Origin: an uncultured Lachnospiraceae bacterium
GTDB taxonomy: Bacteria; Bacillota; Clostridia; Lachnospirales; Lachnospiraceae
Assembly (NCBI GenBank): GCA_934339135.1
Contig: CAKRHP010000002.1
Coordinates: 1 to 64,000, forward strand
DNA length: 64,000 nt
Reading direction: 5' to 3'
The notes under the pieces are model-generated. The model was not told the origin of the DNA and ran no database searches. It saw nothing but the letters and a program-made list of their open reading frames with translations. Below, one piece after another: positions 8,729 to 18,002 of this stretch. How positions within the stretch are numbered: position 1 is the stretch's first letter; every line of letters begins with the position of its first letter. The translations under genes were made by a program, and so were the position numbers.

Positions 8729-8753
8729 CAGAGGGGTAGAAAAGGGTGATGAA

Positions 8754-9968
8754 TTGGCAGCATTTAATTATGTGGCGGTTGACGCCAATGGTAAACAAAA
8801 GAAGGGAACTTTGGAAGCCGCCAATGAGGCAGCTGCAAGAAATTCTCTGAAGGCGGAGGGATTGATCCCAATCAGTGTGGAGATTCCGAATGCTTTAAAT
8901 AAGGATATTGAGATCAGTATTGGTAAAAAGGTAAAGCCGAGGGATCTGTCTGTATTCTGTAAGCAGTTCGAGAGTATTCTTCATGCCGGTGTTACAGTGA
9001 TTCAGGCACTTCAGATGATCACCGATCAGGTGACCAATAAGCATCTGAAAAAAGCACTGGATCAGACACGTATTCTGGTAGAGAAAGGTGAGTCTTTGGC
9101 GGATGCTATGAGAGCACAGGAGGGAATCTTCCCGGATATGCTTCTGAACATGGTGGAGGCCGGTGAGGCTTCCGGTAGTTTGGAGACTTCTTTCAATAGA
9201 ATGGCAGAGCAGTTTGAAAAGGACTCGAAGACATCCAGTATGATCAAGCAGGCGATGATCTATCCAATTGTGCTTTTGGTAGTAGTAGCAGGTGTTGTTG
9301 TCTTAATGCTTACCTATATTATTCCTCAGTTCAAGGAAACACTGCAGGGAGCAGGTATGGATCTTCCGGCGATCACGAAGATGGTTATGGCGATGAGTGA
9401 TGGACTGATCCACTGGTGGTGGCTGGTTGTTATTATCATTGCTGCAATCGTGGTAGGCTTCAGAGTCTGGGCGAAAACCGAGACGGGAGCGATTGTATTG
9501 GGACGCGTACTTCTGAGACTTCCGCTGGTTGGAGATCTTCAGATCAAATCAGCAGCAGCAAGACTGGCGCGTACGTTGAGTACGCTGATGGCATCCGGTA
9601 TCCCGATGGTGGATGCGATTTCCATCGTGACGAAGCTGATGACCAATCGTATCGTGCAGAAAGTGATGGAGGAAGCCAGAGGCGAGGTGGAGCGAGGAAC
9701 TCCGCTGTCAGTACCGCTTCGGGATTCCGGAGTGTTTCCACCGCTTCTTTATAACATGGCAGCGATCGGTGAGGAGACCGGTAATATGGAAGAAATGTTG
9801 GAGCATGCCGCAGACTTCTATGAGGAGGAAGTGGAGAATGCAACCAAGGCAGTGACTGCGATCATGGAGCCGGTGATCATCGTACTGATGGCAGGTATTG
9901 TTGTGCCGATCATGTTTGCGATCATGGCACCGATGATGTCTATGTACACGGCAGCAGAAAAGGCATAG
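8754..9968 (+). CDS. pilC: type IV pilus inner membrane platform protein PilC
   Basis: A 404-residue GspF/PilC-family platform protein, on which PilB and PilT act during extension and retraction. It has the two T2SSF repeats (about 65-190 and 270-395), with signatures such as FCKQFESILHAGVTVIQAL and GEASGSLE in the first and GIPMVDAI and GEETGNMEEML in the second. Membrane segments lie at about 169-192, 222-240 and 372-397. The start is TTG at 8754, giving AAFNYVAVDANGK, the usual PilC N-terminus; an ATG five bases upstream is out of frame. An internal promoter precedes the gene. Confidence 0.95.
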   Translation: MAAFNYVAVDANGKQKKGTLEAANEAAARNSLKAEGLIPISVEIPNALNKDIEISIGKKVKPRDLSVFCKQFESILHAGVTVIQALQMITDQVTNKHLKKALDQTRILVEKGESLADAMRAQEGIFPDMLLNMVEAGEASGSLETSFNRMAEQFEKDSKTSSMIKQAMIYPIVLLVVVAGVVVLMLTYIIPQFKETLQGAGMDLPAITKMVMAMSDGLIHWWWLVVIIIAAIVVGFRVWAKTETGAIVLGRVLLRLPLVGDLQIKSAAARLARTLSTLMASGIPMVDAISIVTKLMTNRIVQKVMEEARGEVERGTPLSVPLRDSGVFPPLLYNMAAIGEETGNMEEMLEHAADFYEEEVENATKAVTAIMEPVIIVLMAGIVVPIMFAIMAPMMSMYTAAEKA

Positions 9969-10017
9969 TACATATTATAAAATGGCAGGAAGATGCCGAT
10001 ATTCATTTTGATCTTGG

Positions 10018-10038
10018 GACTGTGCCAAGCAGTCTTTT
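10018..10038 (+). terminator. weak hairpin with T run between pilC and pilA
   Basis: GACTG / CAGTC with a 7-base loop and TTTT. A second small stem (GGCA / TGCC) lies at 9984-9997. Such weak structures between platform and major pilin genes could attenuate transcription or protect the 5' end of a processed pilA message. Confidence 0.4.
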
Positions 10039-10073
10039 GATAAATAAAATTCAATGAAAAGGAGATTATAATT

Positions 10074-10562
10074 ATGAAGAAAGTTATCAAGAATTATCTC
10101 GCAAAGTTACAGGAAAATGACAAGAAAGGTTTCTCTCTTGTTGAGTTGATCATTGTTATGGCGATCATGGCAATCCTTGTTGGTGTTGTGGCATCACAGG
10201 TACTTCCTTACATGGAGAAGTCTCGTCAGTCTAAGGATCAGCAGGTACTTTCATCTATTTGTACTGATGTTGTATCTTCTATCGCACAGGCTACATCAGA
10301 TGTGGCAGCTTTCGACTGCAAGGTGGATGATATTAAGGCTAATTCTGCTAATGCTAATTTGAAATTAGTAGGTGAACAGTTTAAAGAGTTACACGGAGAA
10401 GTGACTTTTAATGATTTAAAACTGAAATCTGCTGAAGCAAAGAATCAGGGTGAAGTTTGGGTATGCTATACAAAGAGCAGTACTGGTAACAAAGGAACTG
10501 TTGAAGTTTATGTAAAGAATCATAAGGGAAAGAATGACAAAATGACTGTTGTTTCTGACTAA
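10074..10562 (+). CDS. pilA: major type IV pilin PilA
   Basis: A 162-residue prepilin. A charged 19-residue leader ends DKKG, cleaved before Phe20 by PilD; the mature N-terminus is FSLVELIIVMAIMAILVGVV with the essential Glu at +5, forming the hydrophobic spine of the fibre. The C-terminal domain is small, Lys-rich and has only two well-separated cysteines. Short length, AAGGAG ribosome binding site and position between pilC and pilD suggest the major subunit; the others downstream are larger and more likely minor. No C-terminal sorting signal is present, as expected. Confidence 0.9.
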   Translation: MKKVIKNYLAKLQENDKKGFSLVELIIVMAIMAILVGVVASQVLPYMEKSRQSKDQQVLSSICTDVVSSIAQATSDVAAFDCKVDDIKANSANANLKLVGEQFKELHGEVTFNDLKLKSAEAKNQGEVWVCYTKSSTGNKGTVEVYVKNHKGKNDKMTVVSD

Positions 10563-10599
10563 TGATCAATAGTTCAGAGTAAATGAAGGAGCCAAAATC

Positions 10600-11367
10600 A
10601 TGTCAGTAGCAGCGGTAACGATAGTTTTATACATATTTGTCTTTCTCTTCGGGATTGTGATTGGCAGTTTCTTAAATGTCTGTATTTATCGCATTCCTAT
10701 GAAAGAAAGCATCGTGTTTCCACACTCTCATTGTATGACTTGCGGTTATCAGCTGCGCTGGTATGATCTGGTTCCGTTATTTAGCTTTTTATTTCTAAGG
10801 GGCAGATGCAGGAAGTGTCACACAAAGTTATCGCTTCAGTATCCCTTAGTAGAAGGCATGAATGGAGCATTATATGTGATCGTTTTCTTGGCGAACGGTT
10901 GGAATTATATGAGTGTCGTATATTGTCTCCTGACATCCGCCCTTATTGTTTTAAGTGTCCTTGATTTCCGTACTATGGAGATTGCGGATGGTATCAATCT
11001 TTTTATCTTGTTGCTGGGGATCGCAGCTACATTGCTTGATCTGCATGCCTGGAAGGATCATGTGATCGGAATGTTTTCTGTCAGCGTGTTTCTTCTGGTG
11101 ATTTATCTCGTGACTGTCGGAAGGGGAATCGGCGGTGGCGATATCAAGCTGATGTTTGGCGCAGGACTTCTGTTGGGATGGAAAGGTGCAATTCTAGCAT
11201 TTTTTCTGGGATGTATCATTGGTTCAGTGGTTCATCTGATCCGTATGGCGATAAGTCATGCAGAGCATCGTCTGGCATTGGGACCTTATTTGTCTGTGGG
11301 AATATGGCTCACGGCATTGTGGGGGACACCGGTAATGGATTGGTATATCGGTATGATTATTCATTAG
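10600..11367 (+). CDS. pilD: prepilin peptidase PilD
   Basis: A 255-residue A24-family membrane aspartyl protease that removes prepilin leaders and often N-methylates the new N-terminus. The N-terminal domain has the two CxxC pairs (Cys45/48 and Cys70/73) of the methylating type. Catalytic Asps are expected at Asp122 (VLDFRTMEI) and Asp181 in the GxGD motif (GGGDIKLM). About seven hydrophobic segments follow. It follows pilA by 37 bp with an AAGGAG site, and would serve all five prepilins of the locus. Confidence 0.95.
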   Translation: MSVAAVTIVLYIFVFLFGIVIGSFLNVCIYRIPMKESIVFPHSHCMTCGYQLRWYDLVPLFSFLFLRGRCRKCHTKLSLQYPLVEGMNGALYVIVFLANGWNYMSVVYCLLTSALIVLSVLDFRTMEIADGINLFILLLGIAATLLDLHAWKDHVIGMFSVSVFLLVIYLVTVGRGIGGGDIKLMFGAGLLLGWKGAILAFFLGCIIGSVVHLIRMAISHAEHRLALGPYLSVGIWLTALWGTPVMDWYIGMIIH

Positions 11368-11569
11368 AAAGAGATTTTCGCTAGAATAAGAATATCTTAG
11401 TAACCGTTTATTGACGTTTTATTCAGAAGATGGCAGTAATTTTGCTGTCACAGAGAGTTTAACGGCGAGCTTATCATTGAGCACAGCGTTAGGCTCCTTT
11501 TGCAGTTTGTCTGCATGCGTTGAATTTTGTGTGATGCAAAAATATTGAGACAGGGAGGAAAAGTACGAT

Positions 11570-13285
11570 ATGGCAAAACATGTACTTAGTATTGAGATTG
11601 GTACACAGGTGACCAAGATTGTTGAAATTGATTATAAAAAGAAAAATCCGCATGTTTACCGTGCGGTAAGCTTTGCCACACCGGAGGGAGTTATTGAGGA
11701 TGGTGTTATCCGCGATAAGGATGTTCTGGCAGTAGCGTTTAGAAACGAGCTGGCAGAAGCCGGAATGAAAGAGAAAAGTGTTGTATTCTCAATCGCATCC
11801 AGTAAGATTGCCACAAGAGAGGTAACTCTTCCAAATGTAAAGGAAAATAAGATCGGAGCACTTGTGCAGGCAACAGCCCAGGAGTATTTCCCGATTGATC
11901 TGAATGATTATACATTGGCATATTCTTTGCTGGAAACCATCAAGGAGGGAAAGGAAAAGTCATATAAGGTGCTTTTACTGGCGGCTCCGGATGATCTGGT
12001 GGATAACTATTATAACTTTGCAAAGGAAATGGACTTCAATATTGAAGCACTGGATTACTTTGGTAATGGTTCTATGCAGGTATTAAAGAAGGAGATCGTG
12101 CTGGATTATTGTGCATGTATCCAGATCAGTGGTAACACCACCATGATCAACTTCATGAATGAAGGTCAGCAGTTAATGCAGCGTACCATTCCACAGGGTA
12201 TATTCAATGTGGCAGAGGCGATGGTACTCAGCAGTGAATGTATGATCGAAGATATGGATACGGCGTGTGAGGCACTCTGCAGAGATAAGCTGGTTTGTCG
12301 AAGCCTTGATTACCGGGGACTTGATGATGATGAGAGTATCGTAAGTGCCCGTATGACAGAGGAACAGTGGAGACAGCAGGAGGCAAGCAAGTCATCCCGA
12401 AAGGTGGTAACGGATGCGGTTGGAGAAATCCTGTTAAGCGTTCTTCGTGTGATTGACTTCTTTAAGTCAAAGCATCAGGGAGTGGAGCTTTCCAGCATAT
12501 ATATCACCGGTATGGGATGTAAAGTGGCCGGTATCGAAGAGCTTTTTGAAAATGAGCTGGGAATTCCGACACAGAGAATGGAACATCTGGTGAATGTATC
12601 TTTCCCACGCCATTTCAGTGAGGGACTTTATAACCAGACAGAGTATATTGCAGTAGTTGGTGCTGCGATCGCACCGGTTGGTTTCAAGTCGAAGAATGTG
12701 ACTTCATCGGGAGCAGGAGCAGATGCCCTTCGAAATGCACAGCTTGTTTTCGGACTGGCGGTGATCTGTGCTGTTGCAATGTCTGTTTTTTCATTCATGC
12801 AGTACAATACGGAAAAACAGAAAAACGATGATCTGAATGCCAGAAAGCAGTCGTTGGAATATATCAATTCTGTATTTCAGGAAAATGAAGGTATCAAAAA
12901 TGTATATAATCAGGTAAACAGTATTTATAACTCGACAGAAACACAGAATGAAAATCTGAACAGTCTGATCAAACAGCTGGAGGCAACTCTTCCGAGAACG
13001 ATGACAGTCAATTATCTGCAGTCATCTCAGGATGGTATTAATATGACAATTTCTTCAGAGACAGATATTTCGATCGCAAGAATGCTCATGAATCTGGAAG
13101 CTTTGGAGATGCAGGACAAGGATGGGCAGAAGATTCCTGTTCTTACCAATATATCAATTCCTTCTGTAGCAGCAGAAGATACGGATGACGGAAGTACCGT
13201 ATATAATTTTACCGTATCAGCACAGTATTATCAGGTAGTGATGGCTCAGTCGCAGGCAGCGGATGCATCTGCGAATGCAAACTAG
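11570..13285 (+). CDS. PilM-PilN fusion protein
   Basis: A 571-residue protein joining two normally separate pilus alignment proteins. Residues 1 to about 370 are PilM: an actin-like ATPase fold starting SIEIGTQVTKIVEID, with later nucleotide-site glycines. A transmembrane helix at about 391-410 and a coiled-coil plus alpha/beta domain (to 571) match PilN, which sits outside the membrane. In most species PilM stays cytoplasmic and binds a short N-terminal PilN peptide; here a covalent link replaces that contact. The gene is followed 26 bp later by pilO. A 202-bp gap upstream holds no clear promoter. There is no sign of sequencing error, as the frame is open throughout. Confidence 0.85.
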   Translation: MAKHVLSIEIGTQVTKIVEIDYKKKNPHVYRAVSFATPEGVIEDGVIRDKDVLAVAFRNELAEAGMKEKSVVFSIASSKIATREVTLPNVKENKIGALVQATAQEYFPIDLNDYTLAYSLLETIKEGKEKSYKVLLLAAPDDLVDNYYNFAKEMDFNIEALDYFGNGSMQVLKKEIVLDYCACIQISGNTTMINFMNEGQQLMQRTIPQGIFNVAEAMVLSSECMIEDMDTACEALCRDKLVCRSLDYRGLDDDESIVSARMTEEQWRQQEASKSSRKVVTDAVGEILLSVLRVIDFFKSKHQGVELSSIYITGMGCKVAGIEELFENELGIPTQRMEHLVNVSFPRHFSEGLYNQTEYIAVVGAAIAPVGFKSKNVTSSGAGADALRNAQLVFGLAVICAVAMSVFSFMQYNTEKQKNDDLNARKQSLEYINSVFQENEGIKNVYNQVNSIYNSTETQNENLNSLIKQLEATLPRTMTVNYLQSSQDGINMTISSETDISIARMLMNLEALEMQDKDGQKIPVLTNISIPSVAAEDTDDGSTVYNFTVSAQYYQVVMAQSQAADASANAN

Positions 13286-13311
13286 GAAGTATGGACAGGA
13301 GGAAATGAGAT

Positions 13312-14079
13312 ATGGATACAAAAAAGAAAATGTCAAACCGTGATAAAATGATGCTTTTCGTCTTTGGAGCGATTCTCGTTGTTGCTGCAGCGTACTTTTT
13401 GGTTTTTACAAAGATGAATGATAAAAAAGCGACCCTGTCAGCAGAAAATGCTACATTGTCTCAGGAAGTGTCAAAACTGGAGACCATGGAGGCACAGAAG
13501 GACAGTGTGTTAGAGGAGACGAAGCAGACGCAGTTGGATGTGGCGGATATTCTCAGCAAATTCCCGGCAGAGGTTCGTACTGAGAATGCAATTTATGACC
13601 TGAATGATATGTATGAAAGTATTGCAGATGTAAAGATTCAGTCAGAAAGCTTTAATATGAATCAGTTATTCTATCAGCAGGGAGCGGTAAGCGGAGATGG
13701 AACGACGGATACAACCGCTTCAACGGATGGGTCTTCAACGACACAGAAAGCAAATCCGGCTTCTGTTGCAGCAATCACATCGGATACTCCGACAACGGAT
13801 GTGATCTCAGCGGCGGCAGATTATACAGGATACCGTTCCACCGTTAATGTGACATTTACTTCTACATATGATTCCTTAAAGAAGGTGGTTGATTTCATCA
13901 ACAAGTCAAAGGATCGAATGACGATTTCATCGATTTCCGCAACTGCCGGTGAAGATGAAGGAACATTGTCCTGCAACATGACAGTGGATATGTATGCAAT
14001 TTCCGGAACCGGTGAGATATATGAGTCACCAAATGTAAGTAATGGAAACACCGGAGTCGATAATATTTTCAGAAAGTAG
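13312..14079 (+). CDS. pilO: PilO-like pilus alignment protein
   Basis: A 255-residue bitopic protein: short cytoplasmic N-terminus, membrane helix at about 14-31, a coiled coil (about 38-75), then an extracytoplasmic alpha/beta domain. This topology and its position just after the PilN part identify it as PilO-like, the partner that dimerises with PilN to link PilM to the pilus machine. Residues about 130-170 are a Ser/Thr-rich low-complexity insert. Family resemblance is mostly structural, so the name rests on context. A perfect hairpin follows. Confidence 0.75.
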   Translation: MDTKKKMSNRDKMMLFVFGAILVVAAAYFLVFTKMNDKKATLSAENATLSQEVSKLETMEAQKDSVLEETKQTQLDVADILSKFPAEVRTENAIYDLNDMYESIADVKIQSESFNMNQLFYQQGAVSGDGTTDTTASTDGSSTTQKANPASVAAITSDTPTTDVISAAADYTGYRSTVNVTFTSTYDSLKKVVDFINKSKDRMTISSISATAGEDEGTLSCNMTVDMYAISGTGEIYESPNVSNGNTGVDNIFRK

Positions 14080-14090
14080 TACATGAGATG

Positions 14091-14116
14091 CAACTGCCGA
14101 ATTTATTCGGCAGTTG
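14091..14116 (+). other. strong intra-operon hairpin after pilO
   Basis: CAACTGCCGAA and TTCGGCAGTTG form a perfect 11-bp stem with a TTTA loop, 11 bp after pilO. The following bases (CAGTTGTTGT) are not a clean T tract, so it may be a partial terminator or an RNA stability element separating machinery genes from minor pilins. Confidence 0.6.
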
Positions 14117-14147
14117 CAGTTGTTGTATAAAGATTTGAGGTGAGTGG

Positions 14148-15371
14148 ATGAAAAAGAGAAGGTATCGTGTGGCAGACGTGTGTAAGGATAAGAAGGGTTT
14201 CACATTGGTGGAATTGATTCTGACAATTGCAATTCTGGCAGTTGTAACTATGCCGATTTTGAATTATTTTACAGATTCTGCCAAGCATAATGCAAAGAGC
14301 AGGCAGAAGCAGAATGCTACGGTTGCTGCACAGGAGGTATTAGAAAATTTTAAAAATGCTTCTTATTCGCTGGATGATCCGGCAGTGGTATGTTCGGCAG
14401 AACCGGATTGGACCGTTGCGTCCGCGCCGGATGCAGATGGCGTATATACATTAACCAAGGATGAGACTGTGGATAAAAGTCCTTTTAAGATCACAGCGAA
14501 GATCAAGCCTGTAAAAGCGGTAGATAAATCGGCTTCATCCCCGGCACCGACCACATCTTCAGACTATAAAAAGTATGTGATCGGAACCATGGACAGTACA
14601 AAGGATGTGATGGTTTCCGAGCACGGTCAGACTTTGGAAGCAGCGGGGCTTGCATTTTTAAATAAGTACAATGCGGCATGTGCGGGGGCATCTCCTGCCA
14701 AGGTACCGGATTCATCTATTACAGCAGACTGGTTTAAAAACAAAATGGATTGTGCCATCATAATATCAGCAAAACAGGATTCTGATCCATCCAAAAAAGA
14801 GGATTATGATATTATTACAGTTACATATAAATATACCTATGCAGGGGCACAGGCAGATTTAGGGCTGACAGCGGCAGAATTACCGGTGGCAGATCTGAAA
14901 TATGAGGATATTGTTGAGTCAACATCCATCCGGGTAGACAAATTAGAGAATATTTATCTGTTCTATACGGCTTTAACTGCCGACGACAAAATCTGTCTGG
15001 AGACAGATGATGCAGATGCGATCCGGAATAAGGCACATGATTTAAACTTATTTGTGATCGCCCAAAGTAGTGTGAAATATGGAACTGCACCGGATAAGAC
15101 CCCAACGGGCTATGTTGCGAGACCACAAAACTATAAGCTGACATTTGATGCAACAAGAGGACCGGGGTTTCAGGATAAGATCGCAAATGTTTATCTGAAT
15201 TTGGAGACTTCAGAGTTTGACAGCACAGGTACCATTGGATCCAAAGCAAAAACAACATTAGTTCATTCGGAGAGTATAAACCGTATAGCGGAAATAACAG
15301 TAACTGTTGACAGTAAGGATGGAAGTACTACAGGAATCGTAGAAGTAAGCGGTTCCAAGGTACAGAATTAG
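14148..15371 (+). CDS. large minor prepilin (PilV-like)
   Basis: A 407-residue prepilin with a 17-residue leader ending KDKKG and mature start FTLVELILTIAILAVV with Glu at +5. It is more than twice the length of the major pilin. The N-terminal helix continues into RQKQNATVAAQEVLENFKN, resembling PilV/GspI-type minor pilins that prime assembly. The rest is a Ser/Thr/Lys-rich extracellular domain with no recognised fold. It heads a run of four prepilin-like genes with short gaps, probably forming a tip complex. Confidence 0.8.
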   Translation: MKKRRYRVADVCKDKKGFTLVELILTIAILAVVTMPILNYFTDSAKHNAKSRQKQNATVAAQEVLENFKNASYSLDDPAVVCSAEPDWTVASAPDADGVYTLTKDETVDKSPFKITAKIKPVKAVDKSASSPAPTTSSDYKKYVIGTMDSTKDVMVSEHGQTLEAAGLAFLNKYNAACAGASPAKVPDSSITADWFKNKMDCAIIISAKQDSDPSKKEDYDIITVTYKYTYAGAQADLGLTAAELPVADLKYEDIVESTSIRVDKLENIYLFYTALTADDKICLETDDADAIRNKAHDLNLFVIAQSSVKYGTAPDKTPTGYVARPQNYKLTFDATRGPGFQDKIANVYLNLETSEFDSTGTIGSKAKTTLVHSESINRIAEITVTVDSKDGSTTGIVEVSGSKVQN

Positions 15372-15385
15372 AGAGGAGTGAGATC

Positions 15386-17983
15386 ATGTGGAAGCGGGTC
15401 TTAAAGGATAAAAACGGTTCGTCTTTAGTACTGGTAATGCTTTGTATGTCATTCCTGATCTTACTTGCGGGGGCTGTTATTACAACGACCATTACGAATA
15501 TTTATCTGAAAAAATCGCAGAAATATACACAGGAAAATTTTTACGAGACAGATTCTATTTTGGATGCTATTGCAGCCGGAATTCAGAATGAATCTTCTGA
15601 GGCATCTGCTAAGGCTTATGAGCAGGCATTGGGAGAGTATAATGTATCCCTGACATCGACAGGAGATTCTATGAACGATAAGTACGCACAGGATTTTCTG
15701 GATCGTATGATCAAACAGCTGCAGGGAACTACAACAGGTTATGTGGCAAATAAGACGGATTATTATTATCTGGATAGTGTGTTAAAATCCTATCTGAAAT
15801 CATCAGATGAGGCGAATTATGTGGAGAAAACAGCACATGATGGTGCAGATGGTGTAGAGGGACATGGTAGAATGGTGTTGGACGGAGATGCCTTGGTATT
15901 GAAAGGCGTGAAAGTGATCAAAGCCCATAATACCCAGACGGATTATGAAACTACCCTGGAAACAGATATTCGTATTGAGGTGCCATCCGTAAGTACCGAG
16001 GCACATTCGGAATATTTAGGATATGCTATTCTGGCAGACGATCAGGTTCAGGTGAATGCCGGAAGCGGTATCACGGCAGAAGTGAATGGGAATGTTTATG
16101 CAGGTACGGTAAATCGTGCAAAGTCAGTAGACGATACGAAGGAAGCAGGTATTCTGGTATCCGGTGCAACCCTTAAGATCAATGCAGAACAGATCATTAC
16201 CCGTGGAGATGTTTATGTTTCGGATGTGGGAACTCTAAATATTGGAAAGAGCAGCTCCAGCGAAAAAAATGCAGAACTCTGGGTTGAGAATATTATTACC
16301 AAGGGAACCGTAGGAAATCATCTGACGATCAATGCATCTGCTTTTGTTGCTGACGATACAGAAATCGGCGGTGATAATGATCAGGTTGCATTTTCCGGAA
16401 AGTACTATGGATATAACTTTACCGATGATTATTCGGCTGTGGCATCAGAGGCACCGGCCTCCGGTTCGGGGACAGGATTTACACCGGTTAAATTATCCAA
16501 AACGGCATCCTATAGCAGTTCCATCTCTCTGAATGGTTATGATGAACAGTTGAGAATGGATAATCTTAAGGAACTGGTTCTTGCCGGTCGTACCTTTATC
16601 TCCAAAAAGACCAATAAAGATGAGTTGGATTCCTCCAATAATGCATTGGTGAATCCGGATATAGAACTGGGTGAATCTCTTGCAGTAAAAAGTGGCCAGC
16701 TGACGTATCTTGTGGCAGCAATGAAGTCGGATACGACAGCAAGTCTGACCAACGGTTTTGTAAAGCAGGTGGATCAGCTTCCGGCAGATACAAGTGACTT
16801 AAATATCCCGGCAGGTGGAGTCGGTTTCGGAAGTTTCCATCGTGATGATAAAGACGGAGTTGTGAAATGCTATTTCTTTAATACAAAGATTGACGGGGAA
16901 GAGAAATGCTTCCTATTTGATTATCAGGCATATGAAAATTATCTGGATGTAAAGAAAAATACAGATGGTTCCAAAAAACTTGATCTGGAGGAGTATCTTA
17001 CCAGTAAAAAGCTTGACAATGTAACGCCATTAATGCTGTATACCCGTAATGATAAATCAATTTACGGTGGAATTTATTACTTTTATCTGAATTTTGCCGA
17101 TTCAAAGACAGCAAGTAAGTTCTTTGATCTGTATTATAATAATAGTTCCAGACAGACCATCTATGATGCAGTAAACAAGTCATACGTAGATGCGGTTGGT
17201 ATTAAACTGCCAAGTGCCGGAACAAGAGATTATATCTTATCAGCCGGTAATATTATGTATAATACGGATGAGTCGGATGGTCAGGGGAAGACAAAGATGA
17301 AACTGAAACTGGAGAATTCATCTCAGAATCCTTCTGCTTCTTTTATCAAGTTTGCAAAAGATAACAGCAAGATCTATATGTCGAAGCAATTAGCTTTAGT
17401 GGACGATTATGAAGAGGCAAAGAACAGTAGTCAGTGGAGATTGTATGATGACAGCGATCCGGCAAAACCGGCTGGAACAAAGCTCACAAAGAGTGGATGG
17501 AAAGCAGATAAAAATGAAAGAACCAATCTCTTTGACCGGCTGGTTGACCGTGATAAGATAAGTGAAGCAAAAGGCTCTTATCCGATTGTACGGGATAATG
17601 GACAGACAGGAAATTGTTATTATATCATTTCGAATAATGATGTGACATGGGACAGCAGCACATTTCCAAGTTATGATGCAGCGAAAGACGGTATTTTTAT
17701 ACTGACAACAAAAACGGTTACGGTGAAGGGTGGAACGGATTTCCATGGACTGATCATTGCCGGGGATGATGTAAATCTGCGTACCGTGGCAGGAAATAAA
17801 GTGATTTCGGATGCGGAGGCAATAGAAAAGCTCTTTGAAAAGGATAAAGCGGATGCTTCTCCGAAATTCTATAATGCGATGAGTAAATATTTTAGAAAAT
17901 CTGTGGATGCAATGATTGGAAATGATGGCACAAGTGCCGATACAAATAATGTAACATATGAGAACTGGAAGAAGAATGATTAA
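15386..17983 (+). CDS. giant PilX-like minor pilin
   Basis: An 865-residue protein with a prepilin-like start: basic leader KRVLKDKNG, then SSLVLVMLCMSFLILLAGAV. It lacks Glu at +5, as in PilX/GspK-type tip subunits, which do not need it. The extracellular part is very long, with a central region (about 210-345) rich in short beta repeats and NGNVYAG, KINAEQIITRGDVYV and similar strands that look like a beta-helix, and a C-terminal GTDFHGLIIAGDDVNL stretch typical of PilX-domain proteins. It starts 14 bp after the preceding prepilin gene. Its size suggests that it projects at the pilus tip. Confidence 0.75.
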   Translation: MWKRVLKDKNGSSLVLVMLCMSFLILLAGAVITTTITNIYLKKSQKYTQENFYETDSILDAIAAGIQNESSEASAKAYEQALGEYNVSLTSTGDSMNDKYAQDFLDRMIKQLQGTTTGYVANKTDYYYLDSVLKSYLKSSDEANYVEKTAHDGADGVEGHGRMVLDGDALVLKGVKVIKAHNTQTDYETTLETDIRIEVPSVSTEAHSEYLGYAILADDQVQVNAGSGITAEVNGNVYAGTVNRAKSVDDTKEAGILVSGATLKINAEQIITRGDVYVSDVGTLNIGKSSSSEKNAELWVENIITKGTVGNHLTINASAFVADDTEIGGDNDQVAFSGKYYGYNFTDDYSAVASEAPASGSGTGFTPVKLSKTASYSSSISLNGYDEQLRMDNLKELVLAGRTFISKKTNKDELDSSNNALVNPDIELGESLAVKSGQLTYLVAAMKSDTTASLTNGFVKQVDQLPADTSDLNIPAGGVGFGSFHRDDKDGVVKCYFFNTKIDGEEKCFLFDYQAYENYLDVKKNTDGSKKLDLEEYLTSKKLDNVTPLMLYTRNDKSIYGGIYYFYLNFADSKTASKFFDLYYNNSSRQTIYDAVNKSYVDAVGIKLPSAGTRDYILSAGNIMYNTDESDGQGKTKMKLKLENSSQNPSASFIKFAKDNSKIYMSKQLALVDDYEEAKNSSQWRLYDDSDPAKPAGTKLTKSGWKADKNERTNLFDRLVDRDKISEAKGSYPIVRDNGQTGNCYYIISNNDVTWDSSTFPSYDAAKDGIFILTTKTVTVKGGTDFHGLIIAGDDVNLRTVAGNKVISDAEAIEKLFEKDKADASPKFYNAMSKYFRKSVDAMIGNDGTSADTNNVTYENWKKND

Positions 17984-18002
17984 GCCGGGGAGGTGAAGGA
18001 GA

